DNA of 64,000 bases. It comes from Bacteroidales bacterium (lineage in GTDB: Bacteria > Bacteroidota > Bacteroidia > Bacteroidales > UBA932). Where the stretch lies: positions 1 through 64,000 of the forward strand of contig JAFVQD010000018.1 in NCBI GenBank assembly GCA_017504965.1, read 5' to 3'. A model generated the notes under the pieces. That model was not told the DNA's origin. It saw nothing but the letters and a program-made list of their open reading frames with translations, and searched no databases. Position numbers and translations under genes: made by a program. Each line of letters begins with the position of its first letter. Position 1 is the stretch's first letter. This document shows, piece after piece, positions 16,201-26,200 of the stretch.

Positions 16201-19021
16201 CGGAATATATAAAGAGTTTGTACAGAAGATCGGCAAAGTTATCCCTTCTGAAAGGATTCTTCACGACGAATTGAGTAAACTGGCATTCGGCACGGATGCC
16301 TCTTTCTACAGATTGCTCCCTAAAGTGGTGGTAAAGGCCAGAGAGGAAAAAGAGGTAAGTGCTGTATTGGCTGCTGCCTCGCAGCTGAACATTCCGGTGA
16401 CATTCCGCGCAGCGGGAACATCACTCTCCGGGCAGTCCATCAGTGACTCCGTACTGGTAATTGTCTCACACGGATGGGACAAATATCAGATTCTGAATGA
16501 TGCACAGCAAATCAGACTGCAGGTAGGTATCAGGGGGATCAGAGCCAACCAGTATCTGGCCAAATATGGCAGAAAGATAGGTCCGGACCCTGCTTCTACC
16601 GACTCCGCTATGATAGGCGGTATCATATCGAACAATGCCAGCGGTATGAGCTGTGGCACACACGAGAACTCATACAGGACCATTGCCGATGCAAGGATCA
16701 TTCTGGCAGATGGGACCATCCTTGATACAGCAGATCCTGAGTCTGTCAAGAGCTTCAGAAGCAGTCATAAGGATATGATCGAAAAACTTGAGAACATCTC
16801 CAAAAAAATCGCTGCCAGACCTGAGCTGAGAGAGAGGATCATAAAGAAATACAGCATCAAGAATACTACAGGATATGGCCTGAACTCCTTCGTGGACTAC
16901 ACTGACGGGATAGATATCATCAAACATATCATTGTAGGGGCAGAGGGCACATTGGCGTTCATATCTGATGTGACACTCAATACTGTCATCAATCCTAAGT
17001 TCAAAGCCACTTCACTCATCATCTTCCCTACCATAGAGATAGCGTGCGAGGCGGTACAGGTGCTCCGCCACGAACCTGTAAATGCAGTCGAGCTACTTGA
17101 CAGACAGTCCCTCAAATCGGTAGAGAATGCAAATGGTGTCCCTCCTTTCATAAAGGGGCTTCCTGACGGATGCTGTGCCCTGCTGGTAGAGACCCATACC
17201 CAGACAGAAGAGGAACTGGTCAAGAATGTGGATGAAATTACAGAAAGCATCAACCATTTCGAGACTACTCTTCCTTTCATCTTCACCAGAGACCCCAGAG
17301 AGATAGCTGCATTCTGGAAGATCAGACAAGAGGCTCTTCCTACAGTAGCAGGTCTGAGAAAGACAGGGACCACAGCTGTCATAGAGGATGTATGTTTCCC
17401 TGTGGACACCCTCGCCAAAGCTGTTACCGATCTGCGTGAAGTGCTCCACAAGAATCATTACGATGACGCAGGTATCTTCGGCCACGCACTGGCAGGCAAC
17501 CTCCACTTTATGTTCAATCAGGACTTCCAGACCAAATCTGAAGTGGACCGCTTCCATAAATTTATGGATGAGATAGCTGACCTGGTGGTGGACAAATATG
17601 ACAGCTCTATGAAGGCTGAACACGGCACCGGAAGAAATATCGCCCCCTACGTAAAAAAAGAGTGGGGTGATGAGGCCTATAACATAATGAAAGAGATCAA
17701 AGAGATCTTCGACCCTAAAGGGATCCTCAATCCAGGGGTTATCCTTAACGAAGATCCTACTGTCCACGTATCGAATCTCAAGCCTAACCCTGCTACCCAC
17801 GAGCTTGTGGACAAGTGTATGGAGTGCGGTTTCTGCGAGAGCAAATGTGTAGCAGAGGGTCTCACCCTTTCACCTCGTCAGAGGGTGGCAGTCTATAGGG
17901 AGATCAAGAGTCTTCAGGCTTCCGGACAGGAGCCACACAGAGCTGCCGAGCTTAACAAGAATTATCAGTATCACGGGATAGACACCTGCTCTACAGACAG
18001 CCTTTGCGCTATGCGCTGCCCTGTAAAAGTGGATACCGGCAAGATGGTCAAAGTGCTCAAGCACCAGAGTCACAGCAAATTCAGCGACTCTATAGCGATG
18101 TTCTTAGCCAATCATATGAGCGGAGTGACATCATTTGCCCGCTTTGGTCTTAATCTCCTTTACTACATAAGGGTACTTATGGGCAAACGCCTCTTCGGTG
18201 CCATTGCCAGAGGCATGCGCAAGATAACATTCGGACTGGTACCTCTATGGACAGCACCATTCCCTAAAGGTAACAGACGCTCTACCTACTCAGGAGAGGT
18301 AGAGGCTGCAAATCCTGGCGAGGAGAATAATGTAGTTTATTTCCCATCGTGCATCACCAGGAGTATGGGTGTTTCGAGAAGCTACTGTAAAGAGGTGGAG
18401 ATTACCGAGCTTACCAAGAGACTTCTTAAGAAAGCTGGGTATAATGTCATTTACCCCAAACATCTGGACAGACTGTGCTGCGGTATGGCATTCTCTTCCA
18501 AAGGCTTTGTGGAGGCAGGGAAGAAATTGTCAGATGAACTGGAGGCTGCTTTGATGGATGCATCGAAAGGTGGCAAGTACCCTGTATTGTGCGATATGAG
18601 CCCCTGTCTGTACACTATGCATACCAATATGGACGGCGGTCCTCTCAAACTTTACGAGCCGGCCGAGTTTGCTGAGAAATATCTGATTCCGAGACTGAAG
18701 ATAAATAAAGTGGACGAGAAAGTGGCCATCTTCGCTGTTTGTTCAGCCAAGAAGCTTTCAGTAGACCAGACACTTGCCAACATTGCGAGAGCTTGTGCCA
18801 AAGAGGTCGTAGTAGTGGAGAGCAACTGCTGCGGTTTCTCAGGAGACAAAGGGTTCACCCTCCCAGAGCTCAATGCTCACGGTCTGAGATATCTTAAAGA
18901 GCAAGTTTATGGCTGCGATTCAGGATATGCTACCAGCCGCACCTGCGAGATCGGCCTATCGCACCATAGCGGAATCGAATTCAAATCGATCCTCTATCTC
19001 CTCGACAGATGCTCTGAATAA
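16193..19021 (+). CDS. FAD-linked oxidoreductase fused to Fe-S/CCG domain (D-lactate dehydrogenase-like)
   Basis: This 942-residue fusion resembles GlcD joined to GlpC. The N-terminal part is a VAO/PCMH-type FAD-binding domain (FRAAGTSLSGQSISD; GPDPASTDSAMIGGIISNNA), followed by the FAD-linked oxidase C-terminal domain with HALAGNLHFMF. Around residue 540, CMECGFCESKC begins the ferredoxin-type cluster region, with a second half-site CSTDSLCAMRCP. The C-terminus carries two CCG domains (DRLCCGMAFSSKG and NCCGFSGDKGF). It probably oxidises a 2-hydroxyacid such as D-lactate and feeds the quinone pool. A perfect terminator follows, marking the end of the conserved block. Confidence 0.85.
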   Translation: MISGIYKEFVQKIGKVIPSERILHDELSKLAFGTDASFYRLLPKVVVKAREEKEVSAVLAAASQLNIPVTFRAAGTSLSGQSISDSVLVIVSHGWDKYQILNDAQQIRLQVGIRGIRANQYLAKYGRKIGPDPASTDSAMIGGIISNNASGMSCGTHENSYRTIADARIILADGTILDTADPESVKSFRSSHKDMIEKLENISKKIAARPELRERIIKKYSIKNTTGYGLNSFVDYTDGIDIIKHIIVGAEGTLAFISDVTLNTVINPKFKATSLIIFPTIEIACEAVQVLRHEPVNAVELLDRQSLKSVENANGVPPFIKGLPDGCCALLVETHTQTEEELVKNVDEITESINHFETTLPFIFTRDPREIAAFWKIRQEALPTVAGLRKTGTTAVIEDVCFPVDTLAKAVTDLREVLHKNHYDDAGIFGHALAGNLHFMFNQDFQTKSEVDRFHKFMDEIADLVVDKYDSSMKAEHGTGRNIAPYVKKEWGDEAYNIMKEIKEIFDPKGILNPGVILNEDPTVHVSNLKPNPATHELVDKCMECGFCESKCVAEGLTLSPRQRVAVYREIKSLQASGQEPHRAAELNKNYQYHGIDTCSTDSLCAMRCPVKVDTGKMVKVLKHQSHSKFSDSIAMFLANHMSGVTSFARFGLNLLYYIRVLMGKRLFGAIARGMRKITFGLVPLWTAPFPKGNRRSTYSGEVEAANPGEENNVVYFPSCITRSMGVSRSYCKEVEITELTKRLLKKAGYNVIYPKHLDRLCCGMAFSSKGFVEAGKKLSDELEAALMDASKGGKYPVLCDMSPCLYTMHTNMDGGPLKLYEPAEFAEKYLIPRLKINKVDEKVAIFAVCSAKKLSVDQTLANIARACAKEVVVVESNCCGFSGDKGFTLPELNAHGLRYLKEQVYGCDSGYATSRTCEIGLSHHSGIEFKSILYLLDRCSE

Positions 19022-19033
19022 CTTTTCATCCAT

Positions 19034-19071
19034 AAAACAGGCACGGAAACACCACTTCCCGTGCCTGTTTT
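19034..19071 (+). terminator. Strong intrinsic terminator
   Basis: AAAACAGGCACGG (19034-19046) pairs perfectly with CCGTGCCTGTTTT (19059-19071), giving a 13-bp stem 12 nt after the stop of the FAD oxidoreductase. The 3' arm ends in TTTT. Confidence 0.85.
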
Positions 19072-19141
19072 GTCTCTACAGACTGCTATATAAATATTAC
19101 CACCCTCATCAAGTAATCCGAGCTACTCATTGAAGTATTTC

Positions 19142-19260
19142 GGCTCGGAGATTAGGTTCTTCAGGCATTCGCTTCGCTCATTCCCACCACCGCTTTCGCG
19201 GCGGTCCCCCCGCTATCTAGCGCGGGTGCTAAGGCCTTCAGAACCTTAATCTCCAAAGCC
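19142..19260. repeat. Highly structured intergenic element (cloverleaf-like)
   Basis: The outer arms GGAGATTAGGTTCTTCAGGC (19147-19166) and 19234-19254 are imperfect reverse complements, extended outward by GGCT/AGCC. Inside are GC-rich hairpins, including CACCGC-TTTC-GCGGCGGT and CCCGC-TATCTA-GCGCGGG, and a short ATTCGCTTCGCTCAT dyad. No reading frame is visible. It occupies most of the 19072-19405 gap, between the last core gene and the AT-rich island. It could be a MITE-like repeat, an integration scar or a structured RNA. Confidence 0.55.
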
Positions 19261-19331
19261 TAAATGAATTTCTAGAATAAGGGCAAACAATTTACGAAGG
19301 TACACTCTCTTTTATCAATATCAACCCTTAC

Positions 19332-19377
19332 AAGCCTTGCAAGGAATTGCTCGGCAATATTCCATTGAGTATGTTTG
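19332..19377 (+). promoter_or_regulatory. Promoter region sharing sequence with the repeats around cas12a
   Basis: CAAGCCTTGCAAGGAATTG is, as its reverse complement, almost the core of the direct repeats at 22981 and 28073. TTG (19347-19349), a 20-nt gap and TATGTTTG (19370-19377) then form a Bacteroidota-type promoter aimed at the gene at 19406. In the other two copies TTG and TATCTTTG keep nearly the same spacing on the reverse strand. So the three sites look like copies of one promoter module. Confidence 0.5.
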
Positions 19378-19405
19378 CATACATTTACAAAACTATTGCA
19401 GCATT

Positions 19406-19813
19406 ATGACTACATATTACAGGGAATATAATTTCACCAAACAGCAAAAGGCACTGCTCAGAGACCTAATTGTATATTTGATTTCAGAGTACGATTCCAA
19501 AATTAAAGCAGGTGGGACATCACCATATATTGCCCTAAGGGTAACTGCTGTAGATTTTTTACATGAAATAGACAAAACGACACTTGGCGGCAATGATTCT
19601 GTTATGATAATGATGGACGATGTGATGAAGTTATGCTCTACTGTTTCAGATGATATCAGAAAGGATAATGAACGTTGCTCGCTTACGCTACCAAGCGGAT
19701 TGGTCGGCATATTGCATTTGTATCGTAATGAAATAATTCAAGGACTGAAATCAGAATTAATCATCTCTAATGCAAAAATCACAATGACCTCATCGAGCAC
19801 ATTTAGCTTATAA
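19406..19813 (+). CDS. Hypothetical protein
   Basis: This encodes a 135-residue protein starting MTTYYREYNFTKQQK. It appears mostly helical and soluble, with no signal peptide or membrane segment. A longer frame from 19337 exists, but the promoter box at 19370-19377 lies within it, so the ATG at 19406 is preferred. I recognise no family. It is the first gene of the accessory island, followed by another Bacteroidota-specific hypothetical in the same direction. Confidence 0.55.
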   Translation: MTTYYREYNFTKQQKALLRDLIVYLISEYDSKIKAGGTSPYIALRVTAVDFLHEIDKTTLGGNDSVMIMMDDVMKLCSTVSDDIRKDNERCSLTLPSGLVGILHLYRNEIIQGLKSELIISNAKITMTSSSTFSL

Positions 19814-19911
19814 GCTTATACTGGCCTGCTAATATTATGTTATGAAGAACTTATAGTCTGATATGCGATAAAGTTTTTATCTTTGTTAGAAACATATACT
19901 CCATATCCACT

Positions 19912-20997
19912 ATGATGTACAACGAAGTTAAATCTGGCGATATCCCATGCTTGAGATTTCTCAAAGGGACAGATTATGTCATGTATTTAGGACCTGAACT
20001 GACCTGGCTACAAAAAAGTAAATTGATTTCGCCCGATATTCGTGTACAAGTGATTTATCTCCCTGACATACTGGCGCAACTTTCTAAGTCGGTAGTAAAT
20101 TACAACTTCCCGGGAGTAAATATCCCAAAAGCTTTGTCTACTGAAAGTATCTATGCCCAGATCAGGGGCGAATTTGGGGATAAAATTTCTGAAAGTAACA
20201 GATACATCATAAGATATCAAGGGGATATTCTCATGGTTTATGATGCCAAAGAGGATTTCAATCTAATGCTGTCATATCTGATCAACAAGTGCCACCCCAG
20301 TCGATATTACACAAGTGAGCCTCAAGAACCAGACCTCCCATTGGGCAATGACTTTATGGGGTGCTGTGATGAAGAACCCATAGAATGCCAAAGATCTGAA
20401 GTTCGATTCAGAGTTTCACGTTCTGATGATAACGTTTTACCTTATGAATATCCTACTTTCAATAAGAATGTAAGATTTGATTCTGAGATGAGCAAAGCAT
20501 TGTCAGAAGTAGAAAGGAGTATCAAAGACCTAATGCTGAAAGGGTGCCCTCCGGAGATGATTTTATCATTTGTAAATCAGAGCGTAAAAATCAGCCGACT
20601 CAGAATCACAAAACAATACAAGATTATACTTCCCGACTACGATGATATGGAGATAAAAATGGGGCCACTGCCAAAGGCTGTATTTCTGTTTTTCCTCCTC
20701 CACCCTGAAGGGGTTACATTTTCACAACTGTTTTACTACCATAATGAGTTGAGAAAAATATATGGTCGGGTAAGCAAAAGTGACGATCCAGCAACAATTA
20801 GTCAGAGCATTGATCGACTTACAGATCCATTCGACAACTCAATATGCGAAAAATGTGCGACCATTAAGAAGGCATTCTTGCTTAAAATCAGTGACACATT
20901 CGCCCAAAATTACTACATAAAAGGCATTCAAGGGGGAAGAAAATCCATCACACTTGACAGAAATCTGGTAGAATGGGAATGCGGACCTCTATTGTGA
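19912..20997 (+). CDS. Bacteroidota-specific protein with conserved C-terminal (winged-helix-like) domain
   Basis: This 361-residue protein has a C-terminal third (from PLPKAVFLFFLLHPEGVTF through SICEKCATIKKAFL and the closing RKSITLDRNLVEWE) that matches a module I recognise from many uncharacterised Bacteroidota proteins. Its alternation of helices and a basic strand suggests a winged-helix-like or scaffold domain. The N-terminal two thirds are unrecognised. A TATCTTTG box (19878-19885) precedes the ATG by about 26 nt. It converges on the following minus-strand gene with only 3 bp between stop codons. Function is unknown. Confidence 0.65.
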   Translation: MMYNEVKSGDIPCLRFLKGTDYVMYLGPELTWLQKSKLISPDIRVQVIYLPDILAQLSKSVVNYNFPGVNIPKALSTESIYAQIRGEFGDKISESNRYIIRYQGDILMVYDAKEDFNLMLSYLINKCHPSRYYTSEPQEPDLPLGNDFMGCCDEEPIECQRSEVRFRVSRSDDNVLPYEYPTFNKNVRFDSEMSKALSEVERSIKDLMLKGCPPEMILSFVNQSVKISRLRITKQYKIILPDYDDMEIKMGPLPKAVFLFFLLHPEGVTFSQLFYYHNELRKIYGRVSKSDDPATISQSIDRLTDPFDNSICEKCATIKKAFLLKISDTFAQNYYIKGIQGGRKSITLDRNLVEWECGPLL

Positions 20998-21000
20998 TTA

Positions 21001-21576
21001 TCACATAATCAATTGTCTTTCCGGGATTAAACAAGTATTGTCTTCAAAAGGTTTATGATACCATAAGTCATATTCCGAGGGAAGACATTTCCTCAATTCT
21101 TTAGCAAATTCAAGACCTCTTCTGTGATAATCACCCCACTCCATATCGTATGGCTCTCCAAATGCAGCTGCGATTACAATAGGATGAATCTCCCTACCCC
21201 ATTCATAGAATCCTTTTACATCAAACTTACCACCAACTATTCTCGACAACTCCTCGTCGTCAATTACAAGATGTGTCTCATCACAGATTAATTCGTCATA
21301 ATCTGGATTAATTACAAGAATCGACTTTATATGAACCTGCCTCATTGCATAGCAATCCTTAGCATCCTTTGTACCGGTGAGAAAAGATTCTATGATAGGT
21401 GATTTAATCTTATTATAAACTATCATCATAGAGTTACACTGGCTATACTCTTTTATCTCAGTGGGATATAGAAAAGCCATCCACAATAGAGATTCATATA
21501 ATGTCCTTATTGTTTTATTTAACTCAGATTGAAGGAATTTAGCCATCTTCAGTACCATACTCACCCAACTCTTCAT
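21001..21576 (-). CDS. Hypothetical protein sharing a C-terminal motif with the ankyrin protein
   Basis: This soluble 191-residue protein carries a C-terminal WGDYHRRGLEFAKELRKCLP, followed by SEYDLWYHKPFED. The same pattern, W-x-RGL-x-x-AKE-x-LP, ends the ankyrin-repeat protein at 28494-29891 on the far side of the CRISPR array. I recall this tail from Bacteroidota hypothetical proteins in variable loci. Possible starts are the first ATG at 21576 or a later internal Met. A 7-bp hairpin (AGTTGTT/AACAACT) lies just upstream. No catalytic motif is evident, and the function is unknown. Confidence 0.6.
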   Translation of the reverse strand: MKSWVSMVLKMAKFLQSELNKTIRTLYESLLWMAFLYPTEIKEYSQCNSMMIVYNKIKSPIIESFLTGTKDAKDCYAMRQVHIKSILVINPDYDELICDETHLVIDDEELSRIVGGKFDVKGFYEWGREIHPIVIAAAFGEPYDMEWGDYHRRGLEFAKELRKCLPSEYDLWYHKPFEDNTCLIPERQLIM

Positions 21577-21704
21577 GACAAGAAAGATTTAGTTGTTAGC
21601 GCAACAACTGACAAGCACGCTCCTCATCCTGCTCCTTCTCAAGAGAGGAGACATATGATTTTTTCGCATAAATAAGCTTCACTATATCAAATATTTATAA
21701 AATA

Positions 21705-22877
21705 CTACCCTTTTATTACAGCCACAGGAAGTAGTCTTGTCCTGACTTTTACCAAATCATTCTGATTTGAAATAACCGATTCTATGTTCTTATATGCACC
21801 TGTCGCCTCCTGCATATCCTTCTGAGAACGTATCGCATGTAAAATACCTTTACCCTCCAGACTCCTCACTTCAGCCTCCATATCGAGAGTCTTGATGGCC
21901 GCAGTCCGGCTGAGTACGCGCCCCGCACCATGAGAGCAGGAACAGAATGATTCCGGATTCCCCAAACCTTCCACAATATACGAGGCTGTACCCTGGGAAC
22001 CTGGTATAATACCCACAACGCCCTTACTGGCCAAGGTGGCACCTTTTCGATGCACAACAACATTCTTCCCAAAATGTTGCTCCATTGCAGCATAATTATG
22101 GGCAATATTAATCATCGGTCCAAACTCTATCCCCTTCAATGTATCTGCAAGGACCTCTTCTATCCTATGCATCATCAACCTGCGATTACATAAAGCGAAG
22201 TCCACGCAATATTTCATCTCTCTCCAATAAGCTCCAAACTCTTTTGTATTTAGCGGAAAAAAGGGCAAATGTATATCGGAGGGGACAACAGAGTGCCATC
22301 TCTGATTGAGAGTCTGAGCCATTTTATTATAATAATCTCCTACCTGCTTACCCAGATTTCGCGAGCCAGAATGGATCATTATCCAAAGATTATCCTCCTC
22401 ATCTTTCTGGAGTTCTATAAAATGATTTCCTCCACCTAATGTTCCAACTTCGTATAGGATTGAACTCTTTCTCCGCTTCACGATCTCGAGCTTATCGATA
22501 TCATGACCATCGGGCAAGTGACACATATCCTGAGGTTCCTGGTGGTGTTCCATCCCTATTGGAATACGATTACGGATGCCACTCATGATTTTTTTTCGCA
22601 TAACTTCCGTAGAGATATCACTCACTTTCCAATTTGTCCTGACGGCACACATACCACAACCAATATCCACACCTACAGCATTGGGGATAACCGCATCCAC
22701 ACATGCCAGTACCCCTCCAATCGGCACCCCCATACCGGCATGCACATCGGGCATTATCGCCAGATGATGAAAAAGGAAAGGGAGTGTAGTCAGATTCTCA
22801 ATCTGACGCATAGCAAGATCATCCACAAAATCTGTCCATATCTTCACCGGACGGTTATTTACCAACATTACTCTCAT
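21705..22877 (-). CDS. rtcB: RNA-splicing ligase RtcB
   Basis: RtcB joins 2',3'-cyclic phosphate (or 3'-phosphate) RNA ends to 5'-OH ends, using GTP and Mn2+. The 390-residue protein has all hallmark motifs in order: HHLAIMPDVHAGMGVPIGG, VGVDIGCGM (metal-binding Asp and Cys), GTLGGGNHFIE, HSGSRNLG, HNYAA, HRKGAT, PGSQGTASYIVEG and SCSHGAGR with the guanylylated histidine. It is the short bacterial form. Its promoter may be the TATCTTTG box (22983-22990, reverse strand) inside the direct repeat, giving a leader of about 100 nt. No archease or Ro60 gene is adjacent. Its place between island genes and cas12a suggests RNA repair cargo, which is inference. Confidence 0.93.
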   Translation of the reverse strand: MRVMLVNNRPVKIWTDFVDDLAMRQIENLTTLPFLFHHLAIMPDVHAGMGVPIGGVLACVDAVIPNAVGVDIGCGMCAVRTNWKVSDISTEVMRKKIMSGIRNRIPIGMEHHQEPQDMCHLPDGHDIDKLEIVKRRKSSILYEVGTLGGGNHFIELQKDEEDNLWIMIHSGSRNLGKQVGDYYNKMAQTLNQRWHSVVPSDIHLPFFPLNTKEFGAYWREMKYCVDFALCNRRLMMHRIEEVLADTLKGIEFGPMINIAHNYAAMEQHFGKNVVVHRKGATLASKGVVGIIPGSQGTASYIVEGLGNPESFCSCSHGAGRVLSRTAAIKTLDMEAEVRSLEGKGILHAIRSQKDMQEATGAYKNIESVISNQNDLVKVRTRLLPVAVIKG

Positions 22878-22980
22878 ATTGTCAACTCAATTTTATTTTA
22901 TTGTCTCTTCGCAGTAAAAAGAAAATCCCACTCTTCCTGTAATTATCCTGGCTTCCAAAGGCTATCTTTAAACTCTCAAA

Positions 22981-23064
22981 CACAAAGATATTCCCATCCT
23001 CTATCATTCCACAATTTCTGCAAGGCTTGTAGTTTTTTTATATTGATACGGCATAACACTATTT
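22981..23064. repeat. Direct repeat, left copy, upstream of cas12a
   Basis: Bases 22981-23041 match 28073-28133 at 59 of 61 positions, and weaker similarity continues about 24 bp further. The shared core includes GCAAGGCTTGTAGTTTTTTT. On the reverse strand the repeat holds TTG-N21-TATCTTTG, a promoter-like array pointing left toward rtcB. The two copies bracket cas12a and its CRISPR array as a 5.1-kb unit. The rest of the 22878-23266 gap is AT-rich with no gene. Confidence 0.8.
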
Positions 23065-23217
23065 TTGGTGTTGGCAAAGCACTAGTTTAATGTGTTCCAT
23101 AACACACAATATCGAGCCCTTATCATCTAGAAAAATAACAGTGAAATAGAACATAAATATCGGTGCATGTGGACTTAATTTATGACATCAACATCAATAG
23201 TATCATAAGATATTTTG

Positions 23218-23225
23218 TAAATTTG
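23218..23225 (+). promoter_or_regulatory. cas12a promoter, -7 box
   Basis: TAAATTTG matches TAnnTTTG and lies about 42 bp upstream of the cas12a ATG. A clear TTTG at -33 is missing, so strength is uncertain. Confidence 0.4.
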
Positions 23226-23266
23226 TAAGGTCCTTTGTTTTCGAAAAAATAATAAAATATCATACT

Positions 23267-26200
23267 ATGGCTAGCTTAAAGAAATTTACACGACTTTATC
23301 CTCTATCTAAAACATTAAGATTTGAACTAATACCATTGGGGCTAACAGCAGACCACATCGGTAAATCAGGAATACTTTCTCAGGATGAACATCGCGCAGA
23401 AAGCTACAAAAAAGTGAAGAAGATTATAGATGAATATCATAAAGCCTTTATAGAGAAGGTATTAAATAATATACATCTACAATATGATAATATTGAACAA
23501 AACAACTCATTAGAAGAGTATTTTCTCTACTATATGATAAAGAATAAAGACGAGAAGAAAGAGAAAATATTTGAAGAAATACAGAAAAAATTAAGAAAAC
23601 AAATTGCAGACAGGTTTATTGATGATCCTTCATTTAAGAACATTGACAAGAAAGAGTTGATTAGAAGCGACTTAAAGGACTTTGTATGCTCTCAAGAAGA
23701 TCTTCAACTCGTTGATGAGTTTAAAGATTTCACTACTTACTTTACTGGATTTCATGAAAACAGGAAGAACATGTATTCTTCAGAAGCCCAATCAACGGCT
23801 ATTGCATTTCGTCTGATTCATGAGAATCTTCCAAAATTCATAGACAATATACAAGTATTTAACAAAGTGGCAGCATCTTCGGTATCTGAATTCTTTACCG
23901 AACTATATGCTAACTTCGAGGAGTGTTTGACTGTCACAGAAATAGCAGAAATGTTCAAACTTGAATATTTCAATTCTGTACTTACTCAAAAACAAATAGA
24001 TGTATATAATTTTATATTAGGAGGGAAATCTATAGAGGGTGGTAGCAAGATTAAAGGCCTAAATGAATACATAAATCTTTACAACCAACAACAAAAAGAC
24101 AAATCTAAAAGGTTACCTAAATTTAAGCCTTTGTTCAAAGAAATATTAAGTGACAGGAACTCTATTTCCTGGCTCCCAGAAAAATTCAAATCTGACGAAG
24201 AAGTTTTGGAAACAATAGAAAAGGCATATCAGGAATTAAATGAGCACGTATTAAATCGTAATGTTGGAGGAGAGCATTCGTTAAAAGAACTTTTAGTTAG
24301 ATTGGAAGATTTTAATCTTGATAAAATATACGTACGTAATGACCAGCAATTAACAGATATTTCTCAAAAGATTTTTGGCCATTGGGGGACAATTTCCAAA
24401 GCATTGTTAGAAGAATTAAAAAATGAGGTACCTAAAAAGTCCAATAAAGAAACTGATGAAGCATACGAAGAGCGCTTGAACAAAATCCTAAAATCTCAAG
24501 GCAGTGTATCTATAGCACTAATCAATAATAGTATACAAAAATTAAATATTGAAGAGAAAAAAACGGTAAATAGTTATTTTTCATTGAATTCTAATATTTG
24601 TCCAAAAGACAATCTTTATACTCGTATTGAGAATGCCTATTTAGAAGTAAAGGACCTATTAAATACTCCATATACAGGAAAGAATCTGGCACAGGACAAA
24701 TTAAACGTAGAGAAAATAAAGAACTTATTGGATGCTATTAAGAGTCTTCAACATTTTGTAAAGCCACTGCTTGGTGATGGTAAGGAACCTGAAAAGGATG
24801 AAAAATTCTATGGTGAGTTTTTATCGCTATGGGAAGAACTAGACAAAATAACGCCCCTCTACAACATGGTGCGCAATTATATGACACAGAAACCATATTC
24901 AACAGAGAAAATCAAAATCAACTTTGAAAATTCAACTCTGATGGATGGCTGGGATGTAAATAAAGAGAGAGATAATACATCTGTGATTTTACGTAAAGAT
25001 GGATTATATTATTTGGCTATTATGAACAAAAAGAACAATCAGGTATTTGATGCTCATAATACTCCATCCAATGGGATATGCTATGAGAAAATGGAATATA
25101 AATTACTTCCAGGTGCAAACAAAATGCTACCTAAAGTATTTTTTTCTAAATCTAGAATTCATGAATTTGCACCAAGTAAGAAGCTTATTGAAAACTACAA
25201 AAATGAAACGCATAAAAAAGGGACAACGTTTAATTTAGATGATTGCCATAAGCTTATTGATTTCTTTAAAACATCCATTAAAAAACATGAAGATTGGAAT
25301 AGGTTTGAATTTAAGTTTTCTGATACAACTACATACGAAGATTTGAGCGGCTTTTACAAAGAGGTTGAACAGCAAGGTTACAAAATATCATTCCGTAATG
25401 TATCAGCAGATTACATTGACAACCTTGTTAAGGAAGGTAAAATATATTTATTCCAAATATATAATAAGGATTTCTCCCCTTATAGTAAAGGGACCCCAAA
25501 CTTACATACACTTTATTGGAAGATGATATTTGATGAAAGAAATTTGGCAAATGTTGTGTATAAGCTAAACGGACAAGCAGAAGTATTCTTTCGTAAATCT
25601 AGTATATCCTACGATAAGCCAACTCATCCTGCAAATCAAGAAATCGACAATAAGAATATATTAAACAAGAAGAAACAAAGTATTTTCTCTTATGATTTAA
25701 TTAAGGATAAACGCTATACTGTAGATAAATTCCAATTTCATGTGCCCATTACAATGAATTTCAAAAGTACTGGCCAAGACAACATTAATCTATCGGTAAA
25801 CGAATACATAAGACAAAGTGATGATCTGCACATTATAGGTATAGACCGTGGAGAGAGACATTTATTATACTTGACAGTGATTGATCTAGAAGGAAGAATA
25901 AAAGAACAATACTCTTTGAATGAAATAGTAAATATTTATAATGGCAATGAATATCACACAAACTACCACGACTTATTATCCAAACGTGAAGATGAAAGAG
26001 AGAAGGCTCGCCAAAGTTGGCAAACTATTGAAAATATCAAGGATTTGAAAGAAGGGTATTTAAGCCAAGTTATTCATAAAATTTCTGAACTTATGATTAA
26101 ATATAATGCCATTGTTGTACTTGAAGATTTGAATATTGGCTTTATGCGTGGACGACAAAAGGTAGAAGCCTCTGTTTACCAGAAGTTTGAAAAAATGTTA

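Noticed and set aside
23064..23266. Possible tracrRNA, scoutRNA or anti-repeat upstream of cas12a
   Set aside because: No stretch complementary to the repeat was found, and Cas12a needs no tracrRNA.
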